Part shown: piece by piece, positions 35,982 to 46,432 of the stretch | Position numbering within the stretch: the first letter of the stretch is position 1 | Layout of the letters: every line of letters begins with the position of its first letter | NCBI RefSeq assembly: GCF_042432445.1 | Contig: NZ_JBHLXE010000100.1 | Location: 62,001 to 126,000, forward strand | Source: Thorsellia kenyensis | GTDB lineage: Bacteria > Pseudomonadota > Gammaproteobacteria > Enterobacterales > Thorselliaceae | Length of the DNA stretch: 64,000 bases | Reading direction: 5' to 3' | The notes under the pieces: generated by a model | Seen by the model: the letters and a program-made list of their open reading frames with translations, nothing else | What the model was told of the DNA's origin: nothing | Database searches by the model: none | Made by a program: the position numbers and the translations under genes

Positions 35982-36901
35982 TCTTTTGCCTCACTTTCAT
36001 CAAATTCATTATCATCATCCTCATTAAGCTCTTCATCAAATGCCAAAGCCAAATTATCGTCTTCTTGGATTAGATCTTCTGGGGTATCCTGTTTTTCATT
36101 ATTTTGCATCACATCATCTAGGTCATCATCATGATTTTGTTCAAGCTTATCATCCTCAATGTGATTTTCTTTATTTGCATGAGTTGTCGCAATCAAGGTT
36201 TGTTCTGTTAATGAGATGGCTTCACCATAGCGTATCAGTCGAAGTTGAGCTGCAATAGGATCATCTCCTGTACGTACATCAGCCCCAAATCTAAACACTG
36301 ACTCACTTATCGTATACTTAGACGTGTCGTTTCCTAAAAATCTGACCATGCCTAAACGGCGTAAACGATTTAAAGCAGATCGCAGTTTTTCTTGTAATTT
36401 TTGTCTATCTAAATCAGATCCTGTAGAACGATTATTAATAAGTTTTAATAATTTTTGCTCATCAGATAATGTTATAAGTTCTTCATATAAATCATTATAT
36501 GTAAATATACCGTTATTAGCTAAACGTTCAGGACTTAGATAAAGATAGCAAAGCACCTTACCAACCAACATTTCTAGCTCAGATAAAACAGACCTTGGGA
36601 TCAATGTTGTAGAACGTGGTCTTAAATAAAAAAAACCCTCAGGTGCACGCAATAACTCAACGGCATATCTGGCATAAAATTCTTCTAACTCATGTTGGTA
36701 ATCCATCAAATACGCGTGGTTTTCCAATTCATCCACACTAATATGCCTTCCTGCTCTGAGTTGACTGTCAAGTAAAGGAAAAATAGGGTTCATTAAAGCA
36801 AGCATTAATTTAGGCGTCATCACTTGATTAGGTGTATGATCTAAAGGGACATTAGGTGGTACATCAAAAGAATCATTCATTTCGTTATTATTACTCTTCA
36901 T
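35978..36901 (-). CDS. mukE: Condensin subunit MukE with an extended acidic C terminus
   Basis: MukE is a winged-helix protein that pairs with MukF in the MukBEF condensin. The conserved core is clear (FFYLRPRSTTLIPRSVLSE, LLKLINNRSTGSDLDRQKLQEKLRSALNRLRRLGMV, ESVFRFGADVRTGDDP). The protein is about 307 residues, against 234 in E. coli. The added length is mostly a C-terminal tail of about 70 residues dominated by Asp, Glu and Asn, in which runs like DDDLDD and EDDDNEFDE occur. The start is the ATG at 36901; a TTG in the track is not supported. It follows mukF by about 100 bp and overlaps mukB. Confidence 0.95.
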   Translation of the reverse strand: MKSNNNEMNDSFDVPPNVPLDHTPNQVMTPKLMLALMNPIFPLLDSQLRAGRHISVDELENHAYLMDYQHELEEFYARYAVELLRAPEGFFYLRPRSTTLIPRSVLSELEMLVGKVLCYLYLSPERLANNGIFTYNDLYEELITLSDEQKLLKLINNRSTGSDLDRQKLQEKLRSALNRLRRLGMVRFLGNDTSKYTISESVFRFGADVRTGDDPIAAQLRLIRYGEAISLTEQTLIATTHANKENHIEDDKLEQNHDDDLDDVMQNNEKQDTPEDLIQEDDNLALAFDEELNEDDDNEFDESEAKE

Positions 36902-37000
36902 CAATATGCAATTTGTTGTATATTTATTTAGGCCAAAATAGCTTTTATCTTATTTTTTGACTATATACTTTATAGATGATAGCCAAATACCTAAAATTTA

Positions 37001-38359
37001 TCAGTCGCCAATACGCTCGTGAAAATATGTAATTGTATTCGCTTGAACTTTAGCCCCATAGTCATTTATATTTTGCCACTTAGCTGCAATACCGATAAGA
37101 TCGTCCGTCGCAATACCTAAACGAACCGCCTCATCCACAATAATTCTGGCCAGATCAAAATGACTCTTTTTAGGGTGTTGAGTTAGATAATCTGATAAAA
37201 TCTCAGCTAAATTAATTGGTTTATTTTCATTTGGGTATCGAGAAAGCTTTGCTTGAATCATGCCACTTAATTGTTCTTTTATCGAATCAAATGTTTCAAA
37301 CTCAAGCTCATCAGGGAGTTCTCCCGTTACTTCATCTTCACGAAGTGCTAACTGTTCATCTCGCATGTCATATAATCTGTCAGCATAAACAGATGTCAAT
37401 GCCCACGGGGCATCAAAGTAACGTTGAATAGATTGCCTTAAGCGAGAGGCAAAAACTCTATTTTTGTCTAAATCAATTGCGGTTCTAATAAATTTATGTA
37501 CATGCTTATCAAATCCAATCCATAAATCAATTGACTGTTGACCCCAGCTAATGATTCTGTCCAGTTTATTCTGTAACTCAAAAATCAATTTATCAATCAA
37601 ATTTTGGCCTGCAATCAAAGAATGATTAGGTTCAATTAATAAGGCATCTTGAATAGTTAAAAGGTGTGTTTGCAATTTATCCGCTGCAGCTTCTAGCGTG
37701 TCTTGCAGTTCACGTAAAGTATTTGACGTTTCTGCCAGTAATTTTTCGGAACTCGCCATAGCGCTTTGCCAATTTTGGCTGAGTAATTGTGCAATTTGCT
37801 CTTTTACAGTTTGCTGTTGCTCATCTAGCATACGCTGTGATAAATCAATACTATCAAAGATTTCAGCAACTGAATATTTCAAAGGGGCGTACACATGTCT
37901 ATGCCAATGGAATTCGTCTCCTCCTTCATGAGCAGAATCTGCAGCACGTTTCAGTTCATGCGCCACAACAGCTAATTGCATAGACAATTTTAATGTTGAA
38001 AACTCTCTTTGACGAATATAGTACTCGCTTATCCCTATACCTAATGGAGTTAACCTATAAATGGCATTGCCTTCAATAACTTCACTGACAAATCGATTAA
38101 GTAGCCGCTGTTTAACCATGTCATTTATGGCATTATTAGCACGTAAATTTATTGTTTCATCCGCAAGAGCAAAACTTTGGCTCACATGGCGAAAAACATC
38201 AATTAAATCGCCTTCACCCAGTTCCCCATCAATTCGTTCAGCATTTAACGTAGCTAGCGCCAACAAAAAAACAAGTCGCTCTTGAGGCAACTGAATAGAA
38301 AAATCATGTTTTTGTGCCCAGTCAACTAGTTCTGGGATACTATGGCTCATTTCACTCAT
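37001..38359 (-). CDS. mukF: Condensin kleisin subunit MukF
   Basis: MukF is the kleisin that bridges MukB heads. The 452-residue protein keeps the N-terminal winged helix (SFALADETINLRANNAIND), the EFSTLKLSMQL block, DEFHWHRHVYAPLKYSVAEIFDSIDL, the SWGQQSIDLWIGFDKHVHKFIRTAID block and the C-terminal WQNINDYGAKVQ tail that contacts MukB. The length is close to E. coli (440). It lies 20 bp after cmoM and about 100 bp before mukE. Confidence 0.97.
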   Translation of the reverse strand: MSEMSHSIPELVDWAQKHDFSIQLPQERLVFLLALATLNAERIDGELGEGDLIDVFRHVSQSFALADETINLRANNAINDMVKQRLLNRFVSEVIEGNAIYRLTPLGIGISEYYIRQREFSTLKLSMQLAVVAHELKRAADSAHEGGDEFHWHRHVYAPLKYSVAEIFDSIDLSQRMLDEQQQTVKEQIAQLLSQNWQSAMASSEKLLAETSNTLRELQDTLEAAADKLQTHLLTIQDALLIEPNHSLIAGQNLIDKLIFELQNKLDRIISWGQQSIDLWIGFDKHVHKFIRTAIDLDKNRVFASRLRQSIQRYFDAPWALTSVYADRLYDMRDEQLALREDEVTGELPDELEFETFDSIKEQLSGMIQAKLSRYPNENKPINLAEILSDYLTQHPKKSHFDLARIIVDEAVRLGIATDDLIGIAAKWQNINDYGAKVQANTITYFHERIGD

Positions 38360-38379
38360 ATTGATGCGCTTTTTTAGGC

Positions 38380-39255
38380 TTATTTTTTAGAATACGACTT
38401 GTTTTTTTTAGATTCTGCCATTAGGTGAATATAACGACCTAATTGTACATAAGGTATTTCACGACAATAACGTCTTTCAAGTGCTAATAATGCTTCAAAT
38501 TCCGTTTCCCGTTGCTTAGGAAAGTGAAGATAATCATGAAAAACACGTACGCCCGTTTTATGAAAAATATCAAAACCTGATTCATCAAGCATCTTTTCAA
38601 CCTGACTTAGAGACAATGGATATAAAGGTACTAATGAGTGTTCTACACGCTTGACTTCACCTTTAAGTAATGCTTTGAAATTACCCATAATGGCATTTCT
38701 AAAAAATGCGGCATCCGCATTATAAAACATTAAAGACATAGAACCATCGTCAGACAATATGTCATATAAACTTTCAATAAAAGGCGCAGGTTTAGCAATC
38801 CACTCTAATACAGCATGACACACCAGTAAATCGGCTTTTTCAGATAAATGATGTCCAATAGATTGCGCTTCTAAATGCAAAAAATCAATTTTATCACCTA
38901 CCCCTGCTTCTTGTGCTTTTTGTTCAGCAATCTTTATCATCTCATGAGATATATCACAAAAAGTCACTTTATGGCCCATTAAAGCCCAATTTATCGCATT
39001 TCTTCCATCGCCGCCACCGGCTTCCACTACATGAAGATAGCCTTTTTTTTCAATAATATTTTGCGCTCTGTCTGAGTCATACCACAAAGAGAGATCTTCG
39101 TTAACAATTGACTGACGGATAGCTCCTTTGGTTGTCCCATAAATATTTTTACAAAATCTATGGGCCAAATCATCAAAATTACGATCGTAGTCTGTAGATG
39201 CACTTAAAATACTTGGTGCACTGAAGTCGCTTAGCTCTTTATCGTTACTCTGCAT
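38380..39255 (-). CDS. cmoM: tRNA 5-carboxymethoxyuridine methyltransferase CmoM
   Basis: CmoM (SmtA) methylates the carboxyl group of cmo5U in the tRNA wobble position. The 291 residues show a Rossmann SAM site, HVVEAGGGDGRNAINWALMG (residues about 75-94), then DISHEMIKIAEQ and VCHAVLEWIAKP. It is about 30 residues longer than E. coli CmoM (261), mostly at the N terminus. It overlaps glnS by 11 bp at its start and lies upstream of mukF, the E. coli order cmoM-mukF-mukE-mukB. Confidence 0.92.
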   Translation of the reverse strand: MQSNDKELSDFSAPSILSASTDYDRNFDDLAHRFCKNIYGTTKGAIRQSIVNEDLSLWYDSDRAQNIIEKKGYLHVVEAGGGDGRNAINWALMGHKVTFCDISHEMIKIAEQKAQEAGVGDKIDFLHLEAQSIGHHLSEKADLLVCHAVLEWIAKPAPFIESLYDILSDDGSMSLMFYNADAAFFRNAIMGNFKALLKGEVKRVEHSLVPLYPLSLSQVEKMLDESGFDIFHKTGVRVFHDYLHFPKQRETEFEALLALERRYCREIPYVQLGRYIHLMAESKKNKSYSKK

Positions 39256-40909
39256 CGGCCATTTTAACCCAAGTATCTCTCAAACCGACTGTTTTATTAA
39301 ACACAGGTAACTCATTTTCTTTTATATCTTTGTCTAGACAAAAATATCCTTCTCGTTCAAATTGAACAGCTTCCTGGACTTTTGCATTTAGCAAAGATTT
39401 TTCGATAAGTCCATATTTAATTTCTAACGAATTAGGATTTAATGACGCGACAAAATCATCCGCTGCTGCTGGATTTGGTACCATAAATAATCGGTCATAA
39501 AGATTAAATTGAGCTTCAATTGCATAGGAATTAACCCAATGAATTACTCCTTTAACTTTTCTACCATCTACTGGATCTCTACCTAAGGTATCAGCATCAT
39601 AAGAACAATAAATTGTCTCTATTTCACCCGCATCATTCTTTTGTACACGATTAGCTTTTATGACAAAAGCATTACGCAATCTGACCTCTTTACCAAGCAC
39701 AAGGCGTTTGAAATTTTTGTTTGCTTCTTCTTTAAAATCTGCCTTATCAATATATATAATCGAGGTAAACATACCATCTCGTTGGCCTAATTCTGGACGG
39801 TTAGGATGATTTGTTAACTTAATCGGTATCTCTTTGTCTAAATTTTCAATAACTACTTTAACTGGGCTGAGTACTGCCATCGCACGAGGTGCATTCACAT
39901 TAAGATCTTCTCTGATGCAAGCCTCTAACGCACTCATCTCAACAGTATTTTCCTGTTTTGTAATACCAATTCTATTGCAAAATTCTCTAATTGATGCGGC
40001 TGTATAACCCCGTCTTCTTAATCCAGAAATGGTTGGCATACGAGGATCATCCCACCCAGCAACATGTCCTTCAACCACTAATTGATTTAATCGACGCTTT
40101 GACATTACAGTGTACTCTAAATTTAAACGAGAAAATTCATATTGTCTTGGGCGACTTTCAATGCTTATATTATCAAGTACCCAATCATACAATCTACGGT
40201 TATCTTGAAATTCTAATGTACATAATGAGTGGGTAATACCTTCAAGTGCATCACTGATACAATGCGTGAAATCATACATAGGGTAAATACACCAAGTATT
40301 CCCAGTTTGGTGATGTTCGGCAAATTTAATACGGTAAATGACAGGATCTCTCATCACGATAAAATTAGATGCCATATCAATTTTTGCTCTGAGGCAAGCT
40401 TTACCTTCAGCGATTTTGCCCTGTTTCATCTCAGCAAATAGAGACAAATTTTCTTGAATACTTCTCTCACGATAAGGACTATTTTTACCAGGTTGCGTCA
40501 AAGTACCACGATATTCACGAATTTCTTCAACAGAAAGCTCGTCGACATAAGCTAACCCTTTTTCGATTAATTCCACAGCGTAATCATGCAACTTTTGAAA
40601 ATAATTTGATGAGTAAAGTACGTCGCCATCCCACTTAAATCCAAGCCAATTAACATCTTTCTTAATAGACTCGACATATTCAATGTCTTCTTTCACCGGA
40701 TTCGTATCATCAAACCTTAAATTACATTTACCTTGATAATCTTGAGCTATCCCAAAATTTAAACAAATGGATTTAGCATGCCCTATGTGCAAATAGCCAT
40801 TCGGCTCTGGAGGAAATCTTGTCTGTACATGGTCATGTTTTTTAGTTTTTAAGTCTTCATCTATGATTTGACGGATAAAATTAGTCTGACGAATTTCGTT
40901 TTCACTCAT
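39245..40909 (-). CDS. glnS: Glutaminyl-tRNA synthetase
   Basis: GlnS charges tRNA-Gln. The 554-residue class I enzyme has PPEPNGYLHIGHAKSICLNFG (residues about 32-52, HIGH motif), DDTNPVKED, and the second signature VMSKRRLNQLV near residue 268, as in E. coli GlnS (554). It is the first gene of a run that continues through cmoM (11-bp overlap) and mukFEB. It is not adjacent to nagE/nagBA as in E. coli. Confidence 0.97.
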   Translation of the reverse strand: MSENEIRQTNFIRQIIDEDLKTKKHDHVQTRFPPEPNGYLHIGHAKSICLNFGIAQDYQGKCNLRFDDTNPVKEDIEYVESIKKDVNWLGFKWDGDVLYSSNYFQKLHDYAVELIEKGLAYVDELSVEEIREYRGTLTQPGKNSPYRERSIQENLSLFAEMKQGKIAEGKACLRAKIDMASNFIVMRDPVIYRIKFAEHHQTGNTWCIYPMYDFTHCISDALEGITHSLCTLEFQDNRRLYDWVLDNISIESRPRQYEFSRLNLEYTVMSKRRLNQLVVEGHVAGWDDPRMPTISGLRRRGYTAASIREFCNRIGITKQENTVEMSALEACIREDLNVNAPRAMAVLSPVKVVIENLDKEIPIKLTNHPNRPELGQRDGMFTSIIYIDKADFKEEANKNFKRLVLGKEVRLRNAFVIKANRVQKNDAGEIETIYCSYDADTLGRDPVDGRKVKGVIHWVNSYAIEAQFNLYDRLFMVPNPAAADDFVASLNPNSLEIKYGLIEKSLLNAKVQEAVQFEREGYFCLDKDIKENELPVFNKTVGLRDTWVKMADAE

Positions 40910-41575
40910 GTTGATTTACCTTGCAAGCAATGTTTACAGCCTAAATATTGGCTTAGTATGTTTAAACTGATTCTTCTTTTCTAAAAGAATGTTAAATTCT
41001 TATTACTGATTAATTTTAGTTCAAACTGTTTAATATGGATGATTTACAAAAATCACCTACAAAACAAAAATCTATTATTTCTCGTAGTCAAAATCGATTA
41101 GCCATTTTCTGTTGACAGTATAAAATCGCTTAACATAATTTAATAATAAGATACTATAATAACACGTTAAGGAGCTAATTTAAATCCGCCGAACGCGCAT
41201 TTATAAAAAAGGTATTTCCAATCGTGATAAGATTTATACACTACATGCCTATTTGCATATATGCAATATGACTCATAACTATTACGATTTAAAGATAATT
41301 TAGCCGAGTTTATCAACTTTTTACTTTTAATTGAATTTGAATGATTGGCTTTAGTTTTAGAATAGGTAAGCAAGAAAAGAATTAAATGTGGGATATAGCT
41401 AATTCAGCGTAGAATTTATCCATTGATTGTCTAATGAAATTTCATTCGTGATTGTAAGGAAATAACACGTCTAAATACTCAATTTTTCCAGTAAAGAAAT
41501 GAGAAAGAGCGCAGCGAACTTTCCCATTTTCATTAATTTAGGACCTTTTGAATGCTTAGGTAGAATTTCAAAAAC
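40910..41575. other. Intergenic region between tdk and glnS
   Basis: About 665 bp, AT-rich, with no supported gene. It must hold the glnS promoter at its left end and the end of the tdk transcript. A 68-codon frame on the minus strand (41167-41373) starts only with TTG and shows no family motif or ribosome-binding site. Confidence 0.5.
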
Positions 41576-42163
41576 TTAAAATATGGAGCCCTTTTCTAAA
41601 CTGTGCGTATGACAAGAACGACACATCGAACGATAACGTTCATTACCCCCAATTTGTATTTGTTCATGCCCTAAATCAATACTACCATCTTCAAAATACC
41701 TAACAACATGGGTAGCTTTTTTGCCACACCGACAGATGGTTTTCACTTCCTTTAAACTGTCCGCATTCGCCATGAATACAGAGGATGCAGGAAAAGCTTG
41801 TCCTTTGTAATCATTTCTTAGGCCATATAATATGAACGCTTGTTCGGCAAAAACAGAATAGTTTAATAGATCAATAGCCTGAGGAACGCTTAAAAAATGG
41901 ACTTCATCAACTATAACAATATCAGGTTTTTCCGATAAACCACTTAATAGATCTGATATTTTATCCTCTGGACTGACTAAGTAACATTCTTGATGTAATC
42001 CAACTCGCGATGCAATAACCGCCTGATTACCAATCCGCGTATCAATACTTGGTTTAATAATAATAGAGGTTAATCCTTGCTCTCTATAGTTAAAAGCCGC
42101 TTGCAAAAGTAAAGTCGTTTTGCCCGCATTCATGGTTCCATAATAAAAAGTTACTTTACTCAT
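41576..42163 (-). CDS. tdk: Thymidine kinase
   Basis: Tdk phosphorylates thymidine in the salvage pathway. The protein of about 195 residues has the P-loop GTMNAGKTTLL, IVIVDEVHFL, YGLRNDYKGQAFPAS and a zinc ribbon (CRCGKKATHV, CRSCHTH). Family members start directly before FYYGTMNAGK, so the ATG at 42163 is chosen. The frame runs 11 codons further to a TTG. It borders the surface-protein locus. Confidence 0.95.
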   Translation of the reverse strand: MSKVTFYYGTMNAGKTTLLLQAAFNYREQGLTSIIIKPSIDTRIGNQAVIASRVGLHQECYLVSPEDKISDLLSGLSEKPDIVIVDEVHFLSVPQAIDLLNYSVFAEQAFILYGLRNDYKGQAFPASSVFMANADSLKEVKTICRCGKKATHVVRYFEDGSIDLGHEQIQIGGNERYRSMCRSCHTHSLEKGSIF

Positions 42164-42617
42164 ATTTAGTTTCACTATAGTTGGTTGAAATATCAATACC
42201 CCTTCCCTTAAATATTTTGATCACAGCAAGAATGAGCAATGCTAAAAATACCAATGACCCCAATATAGTCGCACTGGATTAATTGAAATAAATGAGCTCT
42301 TAAATACGCTCGTTCTTTCTTCGAATCAATAACATAAAAGCTACAAACTCATTTAGGTGTCGAGAGTATAAAGAGGGAACATAAAAAGATCAATAGAGTA
42401 AAAAATGGATGTTTAATATCATTGCGTAATCTACTTATACTCACATCATAAGTAAGAGTGAGTTAAAAACTTAATTTCTTTATCGATATTAATTCTAGAT
42501 TTCGGTAATAGATAAGTAATTTAACTCTATCTATTACCTCAGATAAGATTTCTCTAAAAAACCCTTACTTAAAAATAAGCATTTTATGTAAGGGTAACAG
42601 AAAAGTTTTTCTCTTAA
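42164..42617. other. Intergenic region between tdk and the surface-protein locus
   Basis: About 450 bp with no supported gene. A good terminator for the locus lies at 42555-42594. No direct repeat of the tRNA-Arg 3' end was seen here, so an attachment site is not proven. Confidence 0.5.
42555..42594 (-). terminator. Rho-independent terminator of the 42618-46250 gene
   Basis: CCCTTACTTAAAA and TTTTATGTAAGGG form a 13-bp stem with one mismatch (loop ATAAGCA) at 42562-42594. Read on the minus strand it is followed by TTTTTT. It sits 24 bp after the stop of the last gene in the surface-protein locus, so it ends that transcription unit. Confidence 0.85.
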
Positions 42618-45600
42618 TTAATAAAGTTGTCCAGGTGTTTGGTTGTGGGGTCCACTAGTACAACGTTTTCCTTTTTTGACAAGTTCCCCTTTATGATTAA
42701 TTAAATCAACATAAGCACATACATCATACTCATCTATTGAACCATAGACTGGGTAATGGTATGTATACCCTTGCCAACTACCTTCTACAGGGACATCTTG
42801 ATAAACAAAACTAACCGTTTGATCAAGCGTAGCGCCAGTTGATCTATTAACCAATTTTAATTTAACAGGGGGCATCTGCGTTACAGAAAATAATGGCGCA
42901 GTTGAATCTACCCAATCGATATATACATATTGAATTTTGTAATTTGGAAATAAAGGATTTTTTCCTAAATTAAATTTCATCCAACCAGTACCATCTTCAT
43001 AGCCATCAAAAACAGATTCAAATGTTTTAGTCTTCGTATTACCTTGAATGTTATTCGCATCTTGGGCAATTACCTCGACTTTTAACACTTTACCAGCATC
43101 TGCTGCTTGAGGAGTAAATGTTTTGGTTTGATTTCCATTTTTTATATTATTCAAATACCAATTTATTATACTCTTATCAGTCGATTGGCTACCTGGGATA
43201 AAATCAAAATTCACTGTTGTTGCTTTATCCATTTCAGGTCTCGCTGTACTAGTTCTCAACTCACTGATTGCGGGCGCTTTATAGGTCACACTATTTGATG
43301 AAAGTATCGTTTCTCCTATTCTTCCTGTTTGATCTTCAGGAATAATTCGAAGCGTTATCGCTTTACCAACATCTTTAGTCATTACGGTATAAGCATTAGC
43401 ACCATTAACTTGTCCAGAGAGATCGGTTAATCTACCTGATTTTAGTATGTCACTTCCGTTAGCTAACCATTCATAGCGGCTATTGTTTTGGCTAATAGAA
43501 TTGTTCACTATGGTATAACTCCCAGTGATAATTGCACTGGTTTCAAATGTTTCTTGAATTGTTAGCGCCCCTATTTCTGGACCACTCTCAGGAACTTCAA
43601 TAGATGCATAAGCCGTGTCACCTTCAATTTCATTCGTATCAATTGCCCTTACAGCAAGAGAAATTGTCTTACCGACATCTTCATTTTTCACTTCATAAGG
43701 CCCAACTTGACCCGTTATGCTGATAGATTCTTCCTGGGTTCTTGTATTACCATCATCTGTTATCCAACTAAATTTAGATGCATCAGAGCCGGGGTTAATA
43801 TAGTCCCCTTTAACAAATCGGTATGTTGCAGTAAGAATGCTTCTTTCTTTAATCGGCATTTCATTACTATTTATTTGTAGTTCCACAATACTAGGTGGCG
43901 CTTTTATCATTAATGATTCAGTCGTTAAATTCACATCATTATGATACATATACCGTCCATTATAAGGCCTTAACGTTAAACGATAAGTTTCTCCAATTTG
44001 AGCCTCGGTAAGTTCTGGCAGCAAAAATTCATTATGCCCTAATACCCGATTATCGCCAGCAGGTTTAGAGTTAATAGTCAAATTAGGACTAGTGGTTTGC
44101 GGATAAAATTCATAGACGGTTCGATTTTCTGCATCTAATGGATTAGAGGTTACTAAACTATTAAATCCATAGATAACTTTTATTGTTTCACCCGCCTTTA
44201 GTCTTCCTTCTAGATGGGCATAATTAATAAAACCGCCTTCTAGCATATTTGATTTTAAATTTGGCATACTATATTGGAAGCCATCACTTGGTAAATATGC
44301 TACTCTTTGACTCACTAGAACTCGATTTTTAGGCAATGGTTTTACACAATCTCTGGCTGGCGTTTTATTTACGTCCATAAGACAATTAAAATCTAAATGG
44401 GCTGCATTTTGAATTACACTAGCATCGAGCGTGTCCTTATCAATCCCTGAGTATTTCTCAATAAATTGTGGATAAGCAGAGATAAGAATGCCATCTGTGC
44501 TACTGTTGTTATTCATCCACTCGCTACCCGGTTTTTCATCGAGTAATGTTGTGGGTCTATTAGACGGTAATTGTCCCCAAATTCTAGAGACAGCAACAGG
44601 TACTTTAATCTCTCTTCCATGATCTGGACGTCCAGTTTTTGTCTTAGGGGTAAAAATAAAACCAGGTTGTGCTAGCCATCTTATTTGAGTTGGGTTGTAA
44701 GGTATTCGAGCAGCACTAATATATTGGTTGCCTATACCAGAAAATTTAATACCCTCAGGGTTATCCTTAGGTGTTAAGGGCTCTGGTTTTAACTCTGGAA
44801 TAGGTCTGACATCTTCCCAACCATCAACATCTGACCAAATTTGTGAAGAAAGTTCTGAAATTTGATTAAATTTTTGCTCAAACTCATTCCAATCTCTGGT
44901 ATTGCCTTGATAAATAGGATTCGTATAAAAGTCATTCACCATGGCTTTTAATGTATTTATTCTCGCATCAATCGGTTCAACCATGAACCATTCAATTTGA
45001 TTAGCTTCTATATCACAACTGTCTTCTTCTGCATCTGCAATCCAAAAAAGCGGTCTAAAAAACTTGAACTTTTCACCTGCATTGTTCGAATTATTGGGAA
45101 ATATAGGAAAACCCACTGAATTTTTCAGTGCATTTAACTGAGCAATTTCGCTCATATCATTATTACTGTACTGACAAAAAGCATCGGGTAGATATACATA
45201 ACCGCCACCTCCACCGATTAAAGCCATTGGTAATGCACCCTCCATCTGTTGATTAGATGTTGCTTGCATGTAATCTAAATAGTAGGTTAATTGGCTATCT
45301 GTTTGTTGGTCTTGATAACTAGTTATTGCTGGTTCGTATTGCGCACCTATGGATCGAACGTAAGGTGGTCTTCCTAATTGAACGACACCACCAGCTGTAC
45401 TTAATTCACCACTGTTGAGTTCATCAGAGGGGTTTCTTGCTGCTTTTTGTCCTAAATTATTTTCTGCAGTTGTATCAAAATCACCTGCAGAAAGAGGCGG
45501 ATTCTGCTTAAAGAAATAAAATAGATCCCATGCATATAATTCTGGACCTAATTTAGGAACCCCATACGATGTTGTTGGAGTTATCGAAAAGGCTATTCTT

Positions 45601-46250
45601 TTACCTAATGCTTCTTCTGGAACTTTCATTGCATCCAGAGTATTTAAACTGATGAGCTTATCCTTCAATGGGGAGTAACTATGTGTTTTTTGGTAATCAC
45701 GAGCCTCATTGCTGCCTACTTTTATGATATTTGCTTCTGGCACAGGGGTAATAGTTAAATCAGACCAAATAAGATCGTCTCGCCAAGGTACGATGTCATC
45801 TACAAGATACCATTTTATTTTTACACCATTATTAGGTCGGGGATCACAAATATCTTCATCTGTATCGACAAAATCAAAATGATTTAGATATGGGCTTAAT
45901 GAATTTACTCCTGGATCATTTCTAAGAGTCGCTAATTCTTCTCTATTCAATGAACAGAATAGATCTGGGATATAGACAATACTTCCGATAGTCAGACTTT
46001 TGGTAACATTATCATCAAGAAAAGTATATGGGAACTTTTTATCCACATTGTCCGTTGAAATTTGTGTTAATAACTCAGCTCCGACAGACTGAAAGTAAGG
46101 ATAGTAGCCTTGAATTTTATGATTAGGTACTTCCTTTTTAATGATTTCCCCAAAAGAAATGTTTTGCGTCAATAAAAATACCACACTGAGTATTAATTTA
46201 ACCGAAATAAAAGAATAATCATTCTTTTTATTGACAAATTTTAACAACAT
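42618..46250 (-). CDS. Secreted Ig-repeat protein with two copies of module A (giant 2)
   Basis: About 1210 residues. A signal peptide (LILSVVFLLTQNISFG, about residues 19-34) is followed by module A (IQGYYPYFQSVGAELL, GSIVYIPDLFC, SYGVPKLGPELYAWDL) and a second copy (RPPYVRSIGAQY, GYVYLPDAFC, IEWFMVEP, TGRPDHGREIKV). Then come about four Ig-like repeats, each ending VGK.I.L....D...I.G, and a tail with two cysteines (VCAYVDL, KKGKRCTSG). No membrane anchor or sorting signal is visible. The N-terminal part, last repeats and tail match the 46433 protein. The ATG 46250 has GGAG upstream; an ATG at 46271 is less likely. Inferred: an exported passenger of the nearby barrel protein. Confidence 0.8.
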   Translation of the reverse strand: MLLKFVNKKNDYSFISVKLILSVVFLLTQNISFGEIIKKEVPNHKIQGYYPYFQSVGAELLTQISTDNVDKKFPYTFLDDNVTKSLTIGSIVYIPDLFCSLNREELATLRNDPGVNSLSPYLNHFDFVDTDEDICDPRPNNGVKIKWYLVDDIVPWRDDLIWSDLTITPVPEANIIKVGSNEARDYQKTHSYSPLKDKLISLNTLDAMKVPEEALGKRIAFSITPTTSYGVPKLGPELYAWDLFYFFKQNPPLSAGDFDTTAENNLGQKAARNPSDELNSGELSTAGGVVQLGRPPYVRSIGAQYEPAITSYQDQQTDSQLTYYLDYMQATSNQQMEGALPMALIGGGGGYVYLPDAFCQYSNNDMSEIAQLNALKNSVGFPIFPNNSNNAGEKFKFFRPLFWIADAEEDSCDIEANQIEWFMVEPIDARINTLKAMVNDFYTNPIYQGNTRDWNEFEQKFNQISELSSQIWSDVDGWEDVRPIPELKPEPLTPKDNPEGIKFSGIGNQYISAARIPYNPTQIRWLAQPGFIFTPKTKTGRPDHGREIKVPVAVSRIWGQLPSNRPTTLLDEKPGSEWMNNNSSTDGILISAYPQFIEKYSGIDKDTLDASVIQNAAHLDFNCLMDVNKTPARDCVKPLPKNRVLVSQRVAYLPSDGFQYSMPNLKSNMLEGGFINYAHLEGRLKAGETIKVIYGFNSLVTSNPLDAENRTVYEFYPQTTSPNLTINSKPAGDNRVLGHNEFLLPELTEAQIGETYRLTLRPYNGRYMYHNDVNLTTESLMIKAPPSIVELQINSNEMPIKERSILTATYRFVKGDYINPGSDASKFSWITDDGNTRTQEESISITGQVGPYEVKNEDVGKTISLAVRAIDTNEIEGDTAYASIEVPESGPEIGALTIQETFETSAIITGSYTIVNNSISQNNSRYEWLANGSDILKSGRLTDLSGQVNGANAYTVMTKDVGKAITLRIIPEDQTGRIGETILSSNSVTYKAPAISELRTSTARPEMDKATTVNFDFIPGSQSTDKSIINWYLNNIKNGNQTKTFTPQAADAGKVLKVEVIAQDANNIQGNTKTKTFESVFDGYEDGTGWMKFNLGKNPLFPNYKIQYVYIDWVDSTAPLFSVTQMPPVKLKLVNRSTGATLDQTVSFVYQDVPVEGSWQGYTYHYPVYGSIDEYDVCAYVDLINHKGELVKKGKRCTSGPHNQTPGQLY

Positions 46251-46432
46251 AAAGACTCCATTTTTATCCATTTAAGCCAGCTAAAAAAACAAAACCAATA
46301 ACTGCCATTACAGATTACAATTCACTAGAATAAGTAAAAATGCATTAGATTATGTAATAATACTCAATCCAATGCATATACTCTAATTGATCAACCCTGC
46401 GATTGATCTTTATCAATTTATCTCTTTTAAAG

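Noticed and set aside
41167..41373. 68-codon minus-strand frame between tdk and glnS
   Set aside because: TTG start only, no ribosome-binding site, no family motif.
42164..42617. Attachment site matching the tRNA-Arg 3' end
   Set aside because: No copy of GGTTCGAATCC or the CCA-proximal arm was seen near tdk.
46380..46420. GATCAA/TTGATC hairpin after the giant gene
   Set aside because: Short stem and no U-tract on the minus strand; not called a terminator.
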